Part shown: in pieces, positions 43,444-56,120 of the stretch
How the letters are laid out: each line of letters begins with the position of its first letter
Position numbering within the stretch: the first letter of the stretch is position 1
NCBI GenBank assembly: GCA_022225965.2
Contig: JAKJXP020000067.1
Coordinates: 62,001-126,000, forward strand
Direction: 5' to 3'
Length of the DNA: 64,000 bases
DNA from: Diatrype stigma
Taxonomy: Eukaryota > Ascomycota > Sordariomycetes > Xylariales > Diatrypaceae
Translations under genes and position numbers: made by a program
Notes under the pieces: generated by a model
Databases searched by the model: none
Seen by the model: only the letters and a program-made list of their open reading frames with translations
Told to the model about the DNA's origin: nothing

Positions 43444-46134
43444 GGTGGTATGGAGTCTCGACCGACCCTTGGATGGCTCTACACTAGACAGATTATGACT
43501 AGAGCTTACTTCCTCTCCTTGCGCAGAGGTAGAGCGAGTTTCCTCCGGGGGGCGGCGTTGCGTATTTATTTATTGTCTGCTATTACCTGCTAGCCAGAGT
43601 TGAAAATTTATTGCGCATGGCCCACGCGTCCTGGAGCTCTTGCAAATAGGGAGATGTTTCTTTCCCTTCTCTGTCTCCGAACCCGATAGCCTGCCTTGGT
43701 TACACGATGCCGGGTAGCTCCCAGCTACTAGTTATAATGATGAGCTGCAGCACCCCCGCGGGGAGAACCCCACAATCGCCGGACCTCCATTCATTGGCGT
43801 GGTGCTTTGTGGAGTTCTATAGGCAAGCTTGCTTCATATAGACGATACCTTTGATATCCTATATACATGGTCAGGTACAGAAAAGACTCACCGTAACGGT
43901 CGTCCCTCCATACCTTCTCTAGGGTATGGATTCGTCGATCAGTAAACCATTCGATGCTCAAACAAGTTCATAGAAACCGCCGAATTGGCCATTGGTTGTT
44001 TCCCTTTGATATAAAAACATAGCTATCATGTACTAAAAGTTCTTGATTCCAGGTCCTTAGCACCGTCGATCATGAGCCCGATCGGTAGCTTCGTCGAGAT
44101 AGCTACCCCGAAACCCCTCAGGCCCCCATCTGTCGATCAGCGACTATATCGGCCCGCTTTGGTAGCTCCATCGAACAGGGGAGTCGGTCGGACAGAACCC
44201 CGAGCCGGGTGTGATTCAAGTTCAGGATCTATCTAGACTTGGAGCCGGTGCAAGCAGTTTCTTTCTAATTACATTATTCGCTCTGCCAATTTCCGACAAG
44301 GCGGCTCAGAGATGCCGGGTACCTATTCCCTTTCTCACACCGATCAGGCCTGCCAATGGCGCACTGCTTGCTCACGGCAAATCCCGTACGCTAGGAGCTT
44401 CTTGCGAGAACCGGCCCTATATGACATCAGATGCACGATATAGTCCAGACCAAGGGTCGGGTGTCAATGACCCTACTTCAAGTTATAGCTTCGTGGGACC
44501 CTGCATACTCGTAATACTCCAAGTCCGACCGAGCCTATGAATTATGTAAGGTATACCTAAACTCATATGTATACCTAGTTAACTAGGAGTAGTGCTATCG
44601 GTAAGTGATAGGTAACCGATATGGTGTGTCAACGATGGGGAATGGTTCACTTGGGCGTCCTTACACGATACATTGAACGATCATTTACGCGATGTAAACC
44701 ATAGTATTCTACCCAAGCAACGACCATGCCATCTCTCCAACACTTCCCAGTAATTCACCAAGTTTACTGGTATCCCATTGGTTTGTTGACACTCCACGGC
44801 GCCCTTGCCTATGTTGGTCAAGCGGTCGTTGACGGTTGGGCAACTTGGCAGAGGAACCAACCTGGTCATTCATTGTATGTACCGGTATTGATCACGGCAC
44901 TGATGAGTGGGTGGATCTCACGGATTCTACGACTAATACTAATACTGTTTCTTGGCTTCATGCCGTTGCGTCTTCGTGCATCATGCTAATATTTCGACCT
45001 CCAAGAGAGCGCCTCCCTGGTGTAGACCGCCCGTGAACTCTAAAGCTCGGCGATGTCCCAAGGAGCTCTTAAACTAAGGGAAACTGCTTGCCGTGTGGGT
45101 TCGGGTCTCGAGCCCTTGAACCTGTATGATGTTGAGCACCGGGAAGACGCTGTGAAGATGCCATACCTCAGCAGGTTCGCACAGATTCGCACAGAGGGAA
45201 TCTTTACTGCTGGTCGAGGTCTGGCTGAGGCAAGGGAGAAATATTGCCAGTCCGACATGTGGCCCGACCTCATCTACTCGGTCTAGAGTCCAAAGCGATA
45301 CTTTTGCAGCGTCAAGCTGGCAGGAACCACGTTGATGATGGACTCGTTATATATCTCAAGTGGCTATAGGTTTCACTATTGGGCCACGTAGCGAGGTCTT
45401 AACACGCAGAGTTCTTCGAGGGCCGGGAAGGGATAACGCCATCATAGCTTATGAATAAGCAAGGTGAAGTTCTGGTATGTCGGCCAGGGGTCTACTGTTC
45501 CTTCTATCGTTTTCTTTGTAGTAAGTGTCACTCACCTCTTAATATGCCCCTACCCCCTGGGACACGTAGTATATGCCAATTTTACTATCGACTGTATAGG
45601 TGATATAAAGACGTTGCATCTACATATCCTAGAACGTGCCTTGCTTTGTACCTTTCGCGGTTGTCGTACAAGGCTAGCCAGTGGTTGAAGCACTGTCCCC
45701 CCTTTGCCGCACGTGAACAACAGTCCAACGCTCTTATCTGAGCTCATATTATGCTGCCTTGTACTGCCAGTGCGAACGACGCGTGCCTGGCATATTTCCA
45801 ATTACCCCTCCGTTTGATACCTCTGTTAAAGATGATACATGCCGATGCTAGCCCGCTGTTGAAGAGAAAAAAACTCAAAAGGCGCATAATCAATACTGTG
45901 CTTCCGTCCCAATGGGTGGCGTTGAGCCTTCCGGTATATCAAACCCCTTTCATAATTGCAGTGTGACATTGTCTTCATCGAAAACAAAATGCCATGATTT
46001 ATATATCCATCCTCGGAGATCGGAATTTGTGGGTCGATGTTGAGATCCCATGCCCAGCAGAAATCAGGACCACCAGAACTCCACGAATGCGGAAGAAATC
46101 AAAAAGTGGAAAATATGATGCTAGAATGCTTCGC
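43444..46134. other. Gene-free 2.7-kb region, possible gene relic near 44.7-45.3 kb
   Basis: No intact gene is found. Between about 44730 and 45290 several adjacent frames have protein-like composition (for example 45053-45286, ending MWPDLIYSV), but they are in different frames and have no start. They may be a decayed gene, though I could not name its family. Confidence 0.4.
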
Positions 46135-47327
46135 TCATAAGCGACTGCCGTGCAGACCGAGCAGGCTGAGGAACTCGGTGCGGGTCTTCTCCTTGCGCTC
46201 GAAGCAGCCGAGCACGCAGCTGGTGATGGTGCTGGCGGTGGTTTTCTGCACACCGCGCATGACCATGCACAAGTGGCTCGACTCCATGACTACGGCAACG
46301 CCTTGAGGCTTCAGCACCTCCATGATGGCATTGGCGACTTCGCGTGTGAGGCGCTCCTGCACCTGAAGGCGGCGTGCGAACATCTCGGCGATACGCGGCA
46401 GTTTCGAGATCCCGATGACGTTGTTGTTCGGGATGTACCCGATGTGCATCTGTTGTTTTGTGCCGGGGGCGAGGCGTGAGAAGCGGGAACTCTGGTAATT
46501 TCTGAGGGAGACGGGCTGGAAGGGAAGGAAGGGGGTGGGGGTAATTCTGGAACATGTAAGTGCTTACCTTGCCGTTGAAGGGCACCATGTGGTGCTCGCA
46601 AAGACTGAAAATCTCGATATCTTTCACGATGACCATCTCGTTATGTCCCTCGTGGAATATGGCACCGTTGACGATATCTCTTACGTTCTGCTGGTATCCC
46701 TTGGTGAAAAACAACATCGCCCTTGCGTATCGGTCGGGGGTTCCTAGAACACCTTCCCTGTCTGGATCTTCACCAACGCATTCTAATATCGTTCGGACAG
46801 CACCGCTTAGTTTGGCGAAGCGCGTAGCGGCTTGCTCTTCGGTCTCCTCTAGCCGTTCACGAGTACCTCGGCCTAGAAATAGTTGGTCAGTAAACGCAAT
46901 GCAGAAGATGCGCATTGCAGCAGCAAAGGGTGCTAGAAGCGGGAGTAGGGGACAGACTTGGGCGACTCAAGCCATCGAAGTCTATGACCGGACTGGGGGA
47001 TCTCGTCTCTGTTCCCCCAGACTTTGACTTCTTCTTCTTCTTCCTCTCAGGTTCATCTCTGGGATCCCGAGCAGCCTTGCTCAGACTGTGCTTCCTCTTC
47101 CGCGACTCAGACCGCCCCTCAGACCCGCCGCCGTTGAGCTCGGATATGCCACCATCCCTTGCCCTCCTGCTCTTCTTCTTCTTGTGTGCTCTCCGCTCGT
47201 CCCGATCGGTAGTCTGAGGCTGGCGGCCATTGTCGCAGTCGTCTGCATCGGAGAGGCTGCTGGAACCGGAGGTGATAGAGAGAGCCGATCCATGGTCACG
47301 CCGGCTAGGCTCGCTGAAGTTAGCCAT
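46135..47327 (-). CDS. GTP cyclohydrolase I
   Basis: Three exons: 47327-46958, 46872-46568 and 46449-46135, about 329 aa. The enzyme catalyses the first step of folate/tetrahydropterin synthesis, GTP to dihydroneopterin triphosphate, as a decamer in the cytosol. The C-terminal 200 residues carry all hallmarks: [52 protein letters not shown] (zinc Cys and two His), [30 protein letters not shown] and MVMRGVQK with the second zinc-site region. The first 130 residues are an extension full of Ser and Lys/Arg runs ([18 protein letters not shown]) that could act as a nuclear signal or simply be disordered. It ends in IDFDGL, as in other fungi. The first donor (GTCTGT) is unusual but gives the expected GLSRPS junction. 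It is divergent from TAF11. Confidence 0.95.
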
Positions 47328-48394
47328 GGCTTTTGGTTGTTGTATTAGGTGACACCTCTGAAGTGAGTACCTAGTGAAGCATGTTGGAGCAACGGGACAG
47401 GAGTGGGAGTTGGTTGATCGATTCAAGCAGTTTTTTAGTCAACGGCATACCTAAAAAAAGTAGACTAGACTAGCGGGGTGGTGGGATTTTTAGCTTACCG
47501 ACAAGCCCCTACCTGGCTCTGGACCTTTGCAGCTCTGGTCTCTGGTCTCTGGTCTGTCTCGTCTGCATTGAATTGGTAGGGAATCTTGGTGAAGCAATCC
47601 TATATCGAATACCGAGTAGTCTCCATTGAGAACTACTTGCATTCACAACATTATCACCTCCGAGGTCTGACTTCAATTGGTTCAGTTCATAACTCAGATG
47701 CAAGATTTGTCTATGTAGAATTAATCAACTAGCCGTTATCGGCCTCGCAAAGACCCTGACTTTTGAGCGATAAAGTTATCCGGGGAACCTTTTGACGTCA
47801 GGCCACTAGACCCCACCAAAACCCGCATATGTCCCACTAATGAACGCCTACCGTCAGACCGTGTGGCACTAAGTTCATGCAAGTGGCTATTGCTGTGGCG
47901 GTGCTAGTGTTGTACCTATTGTCCACGGGTACCTACACCCCAATCCAATGTACGTGGACCGTACCTGACTGACTGTGGCCGAGCACTGGGCCTCACACTT
48001 CCCATTATCTAATCAACGTTGGGCAGGAGACAGCAATCGCGCATTCAACCTTCCACCACGTCTACAACCACGCCAGACCTAGACCTTGCAACTCATCATT
48101 TGCGTCCCTTGCATCCGTCACGCGCCTCCGTTACATACCCCATTCTCGGGTTTAATAAAGTACGACCATTTTAATTACGATTCGATTCGATTCCATTCGC
48201 GGCAGAATTACCATCACTTTCGCTTCTTCATCTTGGAGCGCTGGTCGTTCATCCGGGTCTTTAGGTAGTAGTCCCTTTTGAATATTCTACCACTGCGACC
48301 CCGCGACTTCGCCTTCCACCAGCCAAGGCGAGGCCTTCGACAATACCTCACCAATCAATAATACACGACATCTTTTCAGCAGCGACACCAAATC
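47328..48394. promoter_or_regulatory. Divergent promoter between GTP cyclohydrolase I and TAF11 genes
   Basis: About 1.07 kb of non-coding DNA between two divergent core genes. It contains CT-rich leaders near 48050-48390. No further feature is seen. Confidence 0.45.
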
Positions 48395-49542
48395 ATGGCG
48401 TCCCCACCTAACAACTACTCTCCCGCGGGATCCCCTCCGTACCCTTCCAACGCGCAGCTTCCGACGAAGAAGCGCGGATCGACCGTGGCCGACCTAGCAG
48501 CGCAGCCGCCCTCCATTAAGCGCCGGAAGGCATCGATCATGTCCATGACGTCGGCCACGTCCGCGCACCCGCTTCGCCAGACCTCCTTCCCGCCCGACGG
48601 CGAGGCCCCGTCGCAGCAAGCGGCCTTCTCGCCGACCTTCCGGAGCGGCCGCTCGCCCAGCGTCGACACGATGAGCCTCGTGAGCGGCAGCCAGGTCAGC
48701 GGCGCGCCGATGAAGAAGAAGCGCGGCCGGAAGTCCAAGGCCGAGCGGGCGAACGAGGCCGCCGAGGCCGCCGCCGCCTCCCTGCGCGACCGCGACCGCG
48801 ACGCCACGCCCAGCGTGGCCGGGGGCCGCGCCGCGACCGAGCTCAGCGCCGCGAGCGGCGGGAACCACCATGCGCGGAAGAACGGCGACGACGCCGACGG
48901 CGCCGGCGAGGGCGATGAGTTCGAGCTGCCCGAGAACATGGCTAGTAAGGCAGCCCATCGGTCTAAGGAGCAGATCAAGGAAGAGGAGCGCCTGAGGGCC
49001 CTCGTGTCACGACACATGGATAGGAGACAGTTCGTGCGCTATGAGGTCTGGCACGGCGCCACACTACGTATGGCTGATGTCAAACGTGTGAGTTGCGCCA
49101 CCCGCCGTCTTCTGTTTCAATCTTCTCAGCTCTTATTTCCAGGTCGTCTACTAACTACAATGAACAACAAAAACAGCACATAAACAGCGTGACATCGCAG
49201 TCCTGTCCAGTCAATGTCCAGCAGATGATGCAGGTTGTCTGCAAGATGTACCTCGGAGACGTAGTAGAAGAGGCGCGGCGCGTGCAGGCGGAGTTGATCG
49301 CCAACGGCGAGAAGCAGGTGCCGGACGACTTCAAGGAAGAGGAGCGGGAGCTGAGCGAGCTCTCGAAACACCGCCGCCAAGCCCCCCTGAGACCAGATCA
49401 CCTGCGCGAGGCCTACAGACGCCGAAAGGTTGCGGCGGAACATGGCGGCGCTATGGGCAGCCTCCTGCACTGGAACCAGCAGACCCAGAACGGGCTCGAG
49501 AGATTTGCCCCCAGGGCTGGAGGCCGGCGGATTTTCAAGTAG
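48395..49542 (+). CDS. TAF11: TFIID subunit TAF11
   Basis: Two exons, 48395-49087 and 49177-49542, encode about 352 aa. The intron has a CTACTAACTAC branch site. The TAF11 histone fold lies at the C-terminus: LVSRHMDRRQFVRYEVWHGA, LRMADVKR, then across the splice HINSVTSQSCPVNVQQMMQV, KMYLGDVVEEARRVQAEL and PLRPDHLREAYRRRK. This follows human TAF11 closely in order (AAIKRLIQSITG, VFVGEVVEEALDV, PLQPKHMREAVRRL). The first 180 residues are Ser/Pro/Ala-rich with a basic patch KKKRGRKSKAER, probably a nuclear signal. TAF11 pairs with TAF13 in TFIID and contacts TBP/TFIIA at RNA polymerase II promoters. The gene symbol is given by family, not by organism. Confidence 0.9.
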
Positions 49543-51052
49543 GCTTAATAGGTGCTTGGCAGTGACAGGCGCATAAATTCACGATATGTCAGGTGATGAA
49601 AGCCGAGCTGCTTGATGGAGGTTGTATTGGCTCACCCCATTGACCTGTCTTGACGGTGTGTTACCAGCCAAGAAGCCCGCGCTTACTAGTCTAAGACCAA
49701 TTGCGACCAAGGGTTAGAATTGCCGCGGTCGCGATGTCTCGCCCGGAATGATGGGCGAGGCCTTACATGAATATCACTTGCCCCCGTAGCCTGGTTTTCA
49801 GGAGCATGTAGTGTTACTTCATAAGATGAAACACCTGACCGCAAGGTGAAGATATTCAGAACAGCTCCTAGTAATGCCTATGTAGCGCGGTGATGATGTG
49901 CTGCTTACCTCACTTTTATCAATAGTGTCATATTTGGGTAACAACCGGCATTTTCATCTTTTTCTTCTGACATGGTGGACCCCGAAGTTATTCGGTTCGA
50001 TCGGAGCTGGCGGCTCATTACTACCTACCTGGTTTCCGTGCAAATCCACCTGCCTAAATATGTAGTAGGTATTATACACGGGTAATTTTTAGAGTGGCAA
50101 GGGGCTTCATGTCAGCACGCGACAAACAGTTGCCTAATCCACAGTCCTCAGGCTGAATCGGGTAAGCATCAGTACTTCTTCTATCGAGGTCCTCCTCTCC
50201 CAGCCTCAGACACAAGGTCGCTCACCTCTGCATCTCTTAATGTTTGACATATTGCGGCTTCCTGCGTCGAATGTTTGGGGGTTAAATCCACTCGCCCCTG
50301 TTCAGCAGGTGACACGGCCGCGTGGCTTTCTCAATAGCAAGCAGTACACGGATTCGGGCCCTTCGCCGATATAATGAACTGTAAGCTAGGCATGCCCCTA
50401 ACGTCACCCTTGAGTCTGAGGCATTGCCGACGATGTGACTTGGAATTTGAATATTGCTAGACCCATAGTTAGATCGTAAAAATAAGGGGGAAACCTTAAT
50501 AGCCCGTGAAGGAAGTCTTAACTATAGATAGTCATCTGTCGTATAGGATACATAACAAAAGATAAGACCACTCCAACATTGTATTAAGAAAGTGACATCA
50601 TAGAATGAATTGCGAGAGCCCAGAAGATAGTAAGAATCAGCAATGTCTAACGTCCCAGATCGTACCATACCACGCTGCGTGTTCGCCGAAGGTTCTTCGG
50701 TGACGATGTAAAACTTCCAAAAGAGGAAGGTTTTACTGTAATATCTGACTGGCTGACTGAAAGATGAACTCCTCGCCAGATCCCCTAGACTCTTGCGGCT
50801 ACCATTGTGAGACTCGGCCGCATCTAACTTCCTCGTCGGTCTTTCTGTGCGGAATCACGTACCTCGTAGCAACGACATCGTGTGTATATAAAGATGGCCA
50901 GATACGCTTTCATGTTGCTGTCCGAATATCTATCTCTCTCCAGACGCAATATCCTCAGTCGATCAAGCTTTCCTCATCAAGACACCCACTCCTTTAAGAA
51001 CAGCACTCCTTTTTTCTACACCTTCCTTTACATAACTAAATAGTTGCCCACA
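49543..51052. other. Intergenic region
   Basis: About 1.5 kb. The final 150 bp are pyrimidine-rich, with TATATAA-like sequence at 50884-50890 suitable as core promoter of the next gene. A 77-codon frame at 50764-50997 overlaps this promoter and is rejected. Confidence 0.45.
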
Positions 51053-52123
51053 ATGTCTGTCTCCAAGTCTATCCTTCTAGCCATCTCTGCCGCTGCCCTC
51101 GCGGCCGCCTCTCCCCTGAAGAACTACGACGCCAACAGCGAAGCGGCCCATGTCGTCTCCCGTGCTGGCCCTGTCTTCTACTCGGGTCCCTGGCAGAACT
51201 TTCCCGGAGCCGACACCTGGCTTAGCTACGAGCAACTCGTCCGTTCTACCTACCCCCTATTTTTTCTATCTCGTCCTTCTCACCACAGGTCCCCGCGGAC
51301 CTTTCCTCAATACCCCATCTCATTCTCGAACTAACATGAGTGAGTTACTAACGTGAGAATGGCGTATAATGACAATAGCTTGAAATCAACCGACCTTACA
51401 TTGCCATGACTGGCAGCACCGAGGGCGATATCCAGAAGATCGACACCGCCGTGCGGGCCATCTCGGCATCGGTCGGCGTCCCGGACAACGTGCTCTTTTC
51501 CATCATCATGCAGGAGTCCCACGGCAACGTTGGGGCGCCCGTCACTTACAGCCCCGAGAATATCCCTACGGGCGGGCTCATGCAGTGCTACAACGTAAGC
51601 AAGCGCGCCCATCTTCATGTTTCCTTGCCCCCCTCCCCCCGGGCGCGCAGCCTTTCTCCTTTTTTTCTACATACATTTTGTCAACCTGTTATTTCAATGG
51701 CCAGGGTGGACTGCCTATATCTCAGGAGGAAAAAAGTACCCAAACTCTGGAGTTCGAACTTCCCAGCTCACATCCACCTACCTACTACACACCCGAGCCC
51801 TCTGGTATAAGAACATTAAGATAGTTAAGAGAAACTCGCTGACTCCAGATGCCATCGTTACACAGTGCCCCGGCTACGAAGGCCAGCACGACCTGACCCA
51901 GGAGCAGATCAACGGGATGATCCAGGGCGGCGCCGAGCACTTCAAGGGCAACATGGCGAACTGGGGCGACAGCGGCACCGCCAGCGGGCCCTCGACCATC
52001 TACCCGGCCCTCCGCGAGTACAACTCCGGCAACGTCAACGCCGAGGACCTCAGCGACGGGCTCCGCGCCACCCCCGAGTACGTCAGCGACGTTGCGCAGC
52101 GCCTCGGCGGCTGGGCGGACTGA
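51053..52123 (+). CDS. Secreted lysozyme-like (transglycosylase SLT fold) protein
   Basis: Three exons, 51053-51238, 51379-51594 and 51866-52123, encode about 219 aa. The ATG at 51053 opens a signal peptide (MSVSKSILLAISAAALAAAS). The mature part has GPWQNFPGADTWLSYEQL, then a helical lysozyme-like core: GVPDNVLFSIIMQESHGNVG, whose Glu in MQESHGN is in the position of the SLT/lysozyme catalytic Glu, then GGLMQCYN, CPGYEGQHDLTQEQING and REYNSGNVN. Two cysteines are conserved near the second junction. Such proteins are common as secreted 200-250-aa proteins of plant-associated ascomycetes, and may act on bacterial cell walls; activity has not been shown for most. The first donor (GTCCGT) and the 271-nt second intron are atypical, so a small additional exon in that intron is possible. 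Confidence 0.82.
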
Positions 52124-52758
52124 AACAGGCTGGAAGAAGAGACTGGAGATTTGTTTTTATTTCTATGATGAATACGATTTGTGTTGAGGAGTTGAAAAAA
52201 AACCCCAAAATGTACTTTTCTTGTATTGTATCATCTGATGTGTGGATATTCTTGTCCCCGGATCTGGGTGTTTGCCCCTTTTCTTGTATATGTTTATTTT
52301 CCTGTGGATTATGTTGATATTAATTTACTACAAAAAGACTTGGGATGGCGATACGGCGCTTGAATGGGCCGTCTCGGTTTGGAGGAGCAGCTTATCAGGT
52401 CCTTCAGAATACACTCTTTTGCCCCTCGACATCTCACTTGCCCGAATCCAATGTGACAAAAGCTTGACTAGCTTTGGTGACGATGTAGTTGTCTATATAA
52501 GGAGGCCTTAGGATTCAGGGCGGACTAGTAGAGGATGCAATACCATCAGGATCAATTTCTGTATCATCCACTACATGTGGCTATGATGTTTCATTTCAAA
52601 GTTGATATATTGTCGTGATATCCGACCTTGTAATACCGTAAGGCCTTCTGCTCGTGACCATCTGCGCTTGATGAGCTAGCGAGTCTTCACTATGAGCTTT
52701 TTTATCTATCTCTACATAGCAATCTGCCACAACATTCGAATACATCTCTGTGAGGCAT
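52124..52758. other. Intergenic region, convergent gene ends
   Basis: About 630 bp between two convergent stop codons, AT-rich with T-runs. Nothing else is seen. Confidence 0.45.
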
Positions 52759-54045
52759 CTAGATATCCTCTTTCGCAACCTTCAGTACAATCCGGCCCGA
52801 GACTTCTCCCTTCTCAAGTTCATCATAGACAGCAGGCAGATCAGCGAAGTCACGAACAGTAATACGCGGCTTAACAAGGCCGCGTCGGACGAGATCGACT
52901 GCCTCTAGACATTCTTTCAGAGAACCTATAAGATTTCCTGTGATGTGCAGCCCCTTGATGGCAATGCTGCTAACTGGCGTCTGGATGTATCCCTTCTCAG
53001 AAGGGATACCGACACAACTCAGCGTGCCTCCCACTCTCAGCATGTCAGCAGCCAGGGAAAAGGCCTTGGGATTGGCAGCAGTCACGACGACAGCATGCGC
53101 TCCACCATTTGTGATGTTTTTAACTTCCTGGACGAGGTCGGGGGTGGTTTGAAAATCGATATACTTGCTCGCCCCGATTGATTTGACAAAATCACCCTTT
53201 GCCGCTCCGCCGTCAACACCGATGACCTGGGCCCCTTGTGCGGCAGCGTATTGAACTAGATGAGGGTTAGCTCATCATCGTAGGCCCTTTACCAACATCC
53301 ATCCGTCCTTGTACTCAGCTTGATCACATACCTGCAAAATGTCCGAGCCCTCCTCCTGCGCCGACCACGACAAGCCAGTCTCCAATCTTGACATTGGCAT
53401 TCTTGACGGCCTAATAGCCAGTCAGTTATGGTATGCTGATGGCAACGGGGGGTATGTTCTCACCTTATACGTTGTCACTCCTGCACACAAAACAGGGCCG
53501 ATTGTGACTGGATCAATGTCGTCGGGAAGAAGGGGGAGGTAGCCCGCATCCAAGGCGATATACTCCTGAAAGCTTCCATCCTCATGATGCAGATGGTTCT
53601 TACTCTTGATGCAATACTGCTCTTGCCCAGTCAAACAGAACTCGCAGCGTCTGCAGATGCGACTCGCAAACCGTATGCCGACGAAGCTACCAATCTTGAT
53701 ATCTTCGTCAACCCCTGGTCCTAGGGAGACAATCCGTCCTACACCCTCATGCCCGCCCACATGTGGGAGTTTGACTTGGGTGATCGGGTTGCCGTTTGCA
53801 TCAGCGGCGACTCCTCCCTGGGTGTGTAAATCTGGGAGACATCTCAGCCATCAGCTCTCAATAGTGGTTTCCAGCTACGAAGTTTGGACTACCGGCTTAC
53901 CGCTCTGACAAACACCGGTGTAGAGGACTTTGGCTAGAACTTCATTGTATCCCGGTTCTGGAACGGGATAGTCGTGAACGAACTTCACACCACCGCCAAG
54001 CTTGGGGACCGTGGCAGCGGTCTGAGTCTTGGGGATGACGGTCAT
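52759..54045 (-). CDS. Zinc-dependent alcohol dehydrogenase (MDR family)
   Basis: Four exons: 54045-53901, 53831-53464, 53410-53332 and 53255-52759, about 362 aa, the normal length. The catalytic zinc ligands are present (GVCQSDLHT with Cys, GGHEGVG with His-Glu), as is the structural zinc lobe CRRCEFCLTGQEQYC with four Cys. The NAD-binding fold reads WLVVVGAGGGLGHFAVQYA and VIGVDGG, whose Asp after the strand favours NAD over NADP. The end is FADLPAVYDELEKGEVSGRI. It resembles fungal ADH1-type ethanol/aldehyde enzymes of the cytosol. Three short introns fit the fungal type. Its neighbours give no pathway hint. Confidence 0.94.
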
Positions 54046-55667
54046 GATCGAAGGCAGAATATATATCACTTAAAAGAAGTCAAGGAAGCACAGGAATAGG
54101 ACGTAAGGGTTTGAAAGTGACTTTGAGTCTGTGATGAAGTTTGGCGCCTGGGCTACTGGAGGTAAAGCAGCACTTGAGTGTAACCATGTGCAGTTGTCGG
54201 GTGTGAGTTTGAGATGGCCGTGGAATTCTAGTTGGAAAATGGTTGGAAACTCCCTAGGCAGCCAAATCTTATACAACTTCAATGTTAGTAGGGGCGACCC
54301 GTCCTTATGCTGTATGTACAGTCAATGTCGCCTGGGCAGGGGCATTGAACAAAGTTGAGCAAGTGGCTGCCAGACCAACCCCCCGGGCCCCATCACCATC
54401 ACGGCTTCAACGCTCTTCCATTTCTCCGCGTATGAGGTTTCCTTGGTGGTGATAGGTACCTAGGTAACATGCAACTTTATGCAACCTCCATATAAGGGGT
54501 TGGTATACATGCCGAACAGATCAGCGATAGGTTCGTTCGTCCTAGCGCCTGCTTGCACGTGTTGCCTTACTACAGGGAAACGGCAGGACAATAGTTTGGT
54601 TCAGGTGGATAGTTGAGGCTGTTCTCCCCAGGATGCGAAGTTGGTTGTTCAGATAAACCCCACGTAACGCGTAGCTTCCTCCAATCGTGCACCTGCCCAC
54701 CTGCCCACCTGCCCACCTACCGGATGACCCGAACCCCACGCCGGCATTTGTGAATATAGAACGGGTTCTCGTGGGTCACTCCCGTCCTCCTCTATAAGTA
54801 CTTAGTAATCCTAACCGAGGCAATGCTAAATGCCAACGTTTACGCACTGGCGAAGAATCATGATTTGGACCGGAAGAGAGAAGCAAAAGCTGAAGATGGG
54901 AATAGTCACACCGATCTACACATCAATAAGGTGGGGGTCGGAAGCCCGGATCACGTAACTGCAAGTGTCCAGGTACTTGCCTGGGTAACTATCTGAGTAG
55001 GCATAGACCAATATCACCTGGAGTTATAATCCGGGGAAAGGGTAGAAGCCATCATATACCACCACCGTTACTATGAACACAGTCGCTGCCGCTCCAGGGG
55101 CTAGATCCAACATCTTCAGGTGACGGCTGGTCGGGTTGTATACAATGGATAGAAGTTGGGCTCGGCCGTTAGGATTGTGATGGAGTCAGCTATGAGGCGT
55201 CCTAGGTACTTGATGTATCTCGTAGTTAGTGATCAGAATAGCCCACTGCATACTTGGGTGGAAGATGTGGCTTGGTGAAGATAGCGAATTGGGTTGATGG
55301 AATTGCAATGCGATAGTTTACCTATATCTTGCTCCACGCTCTGCCACACCGCGACTACTAGGTACCTACTCTGTAAACTGCTAGGAGACGCCTCCGATCT
55401 TTGCTTCGTGGTAATACGGGGGGCAGAGCCACCATGTTTGTCTACGTAAGGTTGCAATCTTAGTGTAAGCTATAGGATTGGGCTAACTTTTAAAAGTTGA
55501 GACTTGATCTGCATTCGAATACATCGATCTCCCGAAGAAACTCATGTGTAGTTCGAAGCAGGTGTCCCCAATAAGCACACCTAATTATTTAAACCACACT
55601 CGCCTCTCTCTCCATCTTCAAGGTCGACGCCCTAGCGGCATAGCCGGCAAGTAGCCCAGGTTGTCAA
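54046..55667. other. Intergenic region
   Basis: About 1.6 kb with CCTAGGTA-type words near 54455-54470, 55200 and 55360, and a short tandem repeat at 54691-54718. No gene is supported. Confidence 0.45.
54691..54718. repeat. Short tandem repeat, 8-bp unit ACCTGCCC
   Basis: Three exact copies of ACCTGCCC plus a partial fourth (ACCTACCG), intergenic. Confidence 0.9.
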
Positions 55668-56120
55668 TTAGGGTCTTGAATCTTCTCTCGCTATGAAGCT
55701 ATCGAGAGCTCTAGCTGCCTCCTTGCAAGCATTCCTAGCCTCAGCAATCATCGACGCCCGCCTGCGACGACCGGAACGCACTACATATCTGGAGATTTGG
55801 TAGCGTGTCTTCCACTCCTCAACATCTCTCCGGAGGCTGTCGTTGGCTTTCTTCAGCGCGTTGATTTCCGCGGCTCTCTCCTTCACGAGGTCCCATAGTT
55901 GGTCGGTCAGCTTGTTTACTTGGGCTTCGAGATCGTTGGCTGTCGTGGTGGCAGTTGCTAGGCGAGCCGCCACCAGGGCTTCCTGCTGTCGGAGTAGTCC
56001 AACTAAGGGGAGGTTCTCAGGAGTGCTTCTAAAGGAGCTGGGATGAGTGTTGGGATCCTCATTGGTGCCTTCCATGTCTCCCGTATTAACAAGGCCAGAC
56101 CCATTGGCGCTTCCGCTCAT
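55668..56120 (-). CDS. Predicted small coiled-coil protein, unknown
   Basis: A single exon of 150 aa from the ATG at 56120 (MSGSANGSGLV). The first 45 residues are polar and probably disordered. Residues about 50-110 form a long heptad-rich helix (LRQQEALVAARLATATTTAN, LEAQVNKLTDQLWDLVKERA, EINALKKANDSLRRDVEEWK) typical of a coiled coil. A basic block SGRRRRASMIAEARNA and a helical tail (KEAARALDSFIARED) follow. I recognise no family. The composition and the long clean heptad pattern favour a real gene, but there is no independent support, and it lies in AT-rich DNA. Confidence 0.55.
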   Translation of the reverse strand: MSGSANGSGLVNTGDMEGTNEDPNTHPSSFRSTPENLPLVGLLRQQEALVAARLATATTTANDLEAQVNKLTDQLWDLVKERAAEINALKKANDSLRRDVEEWKTRYQISRYVVRSGRRRRASMIAEARNACKEAARALDSFIAREDSRP

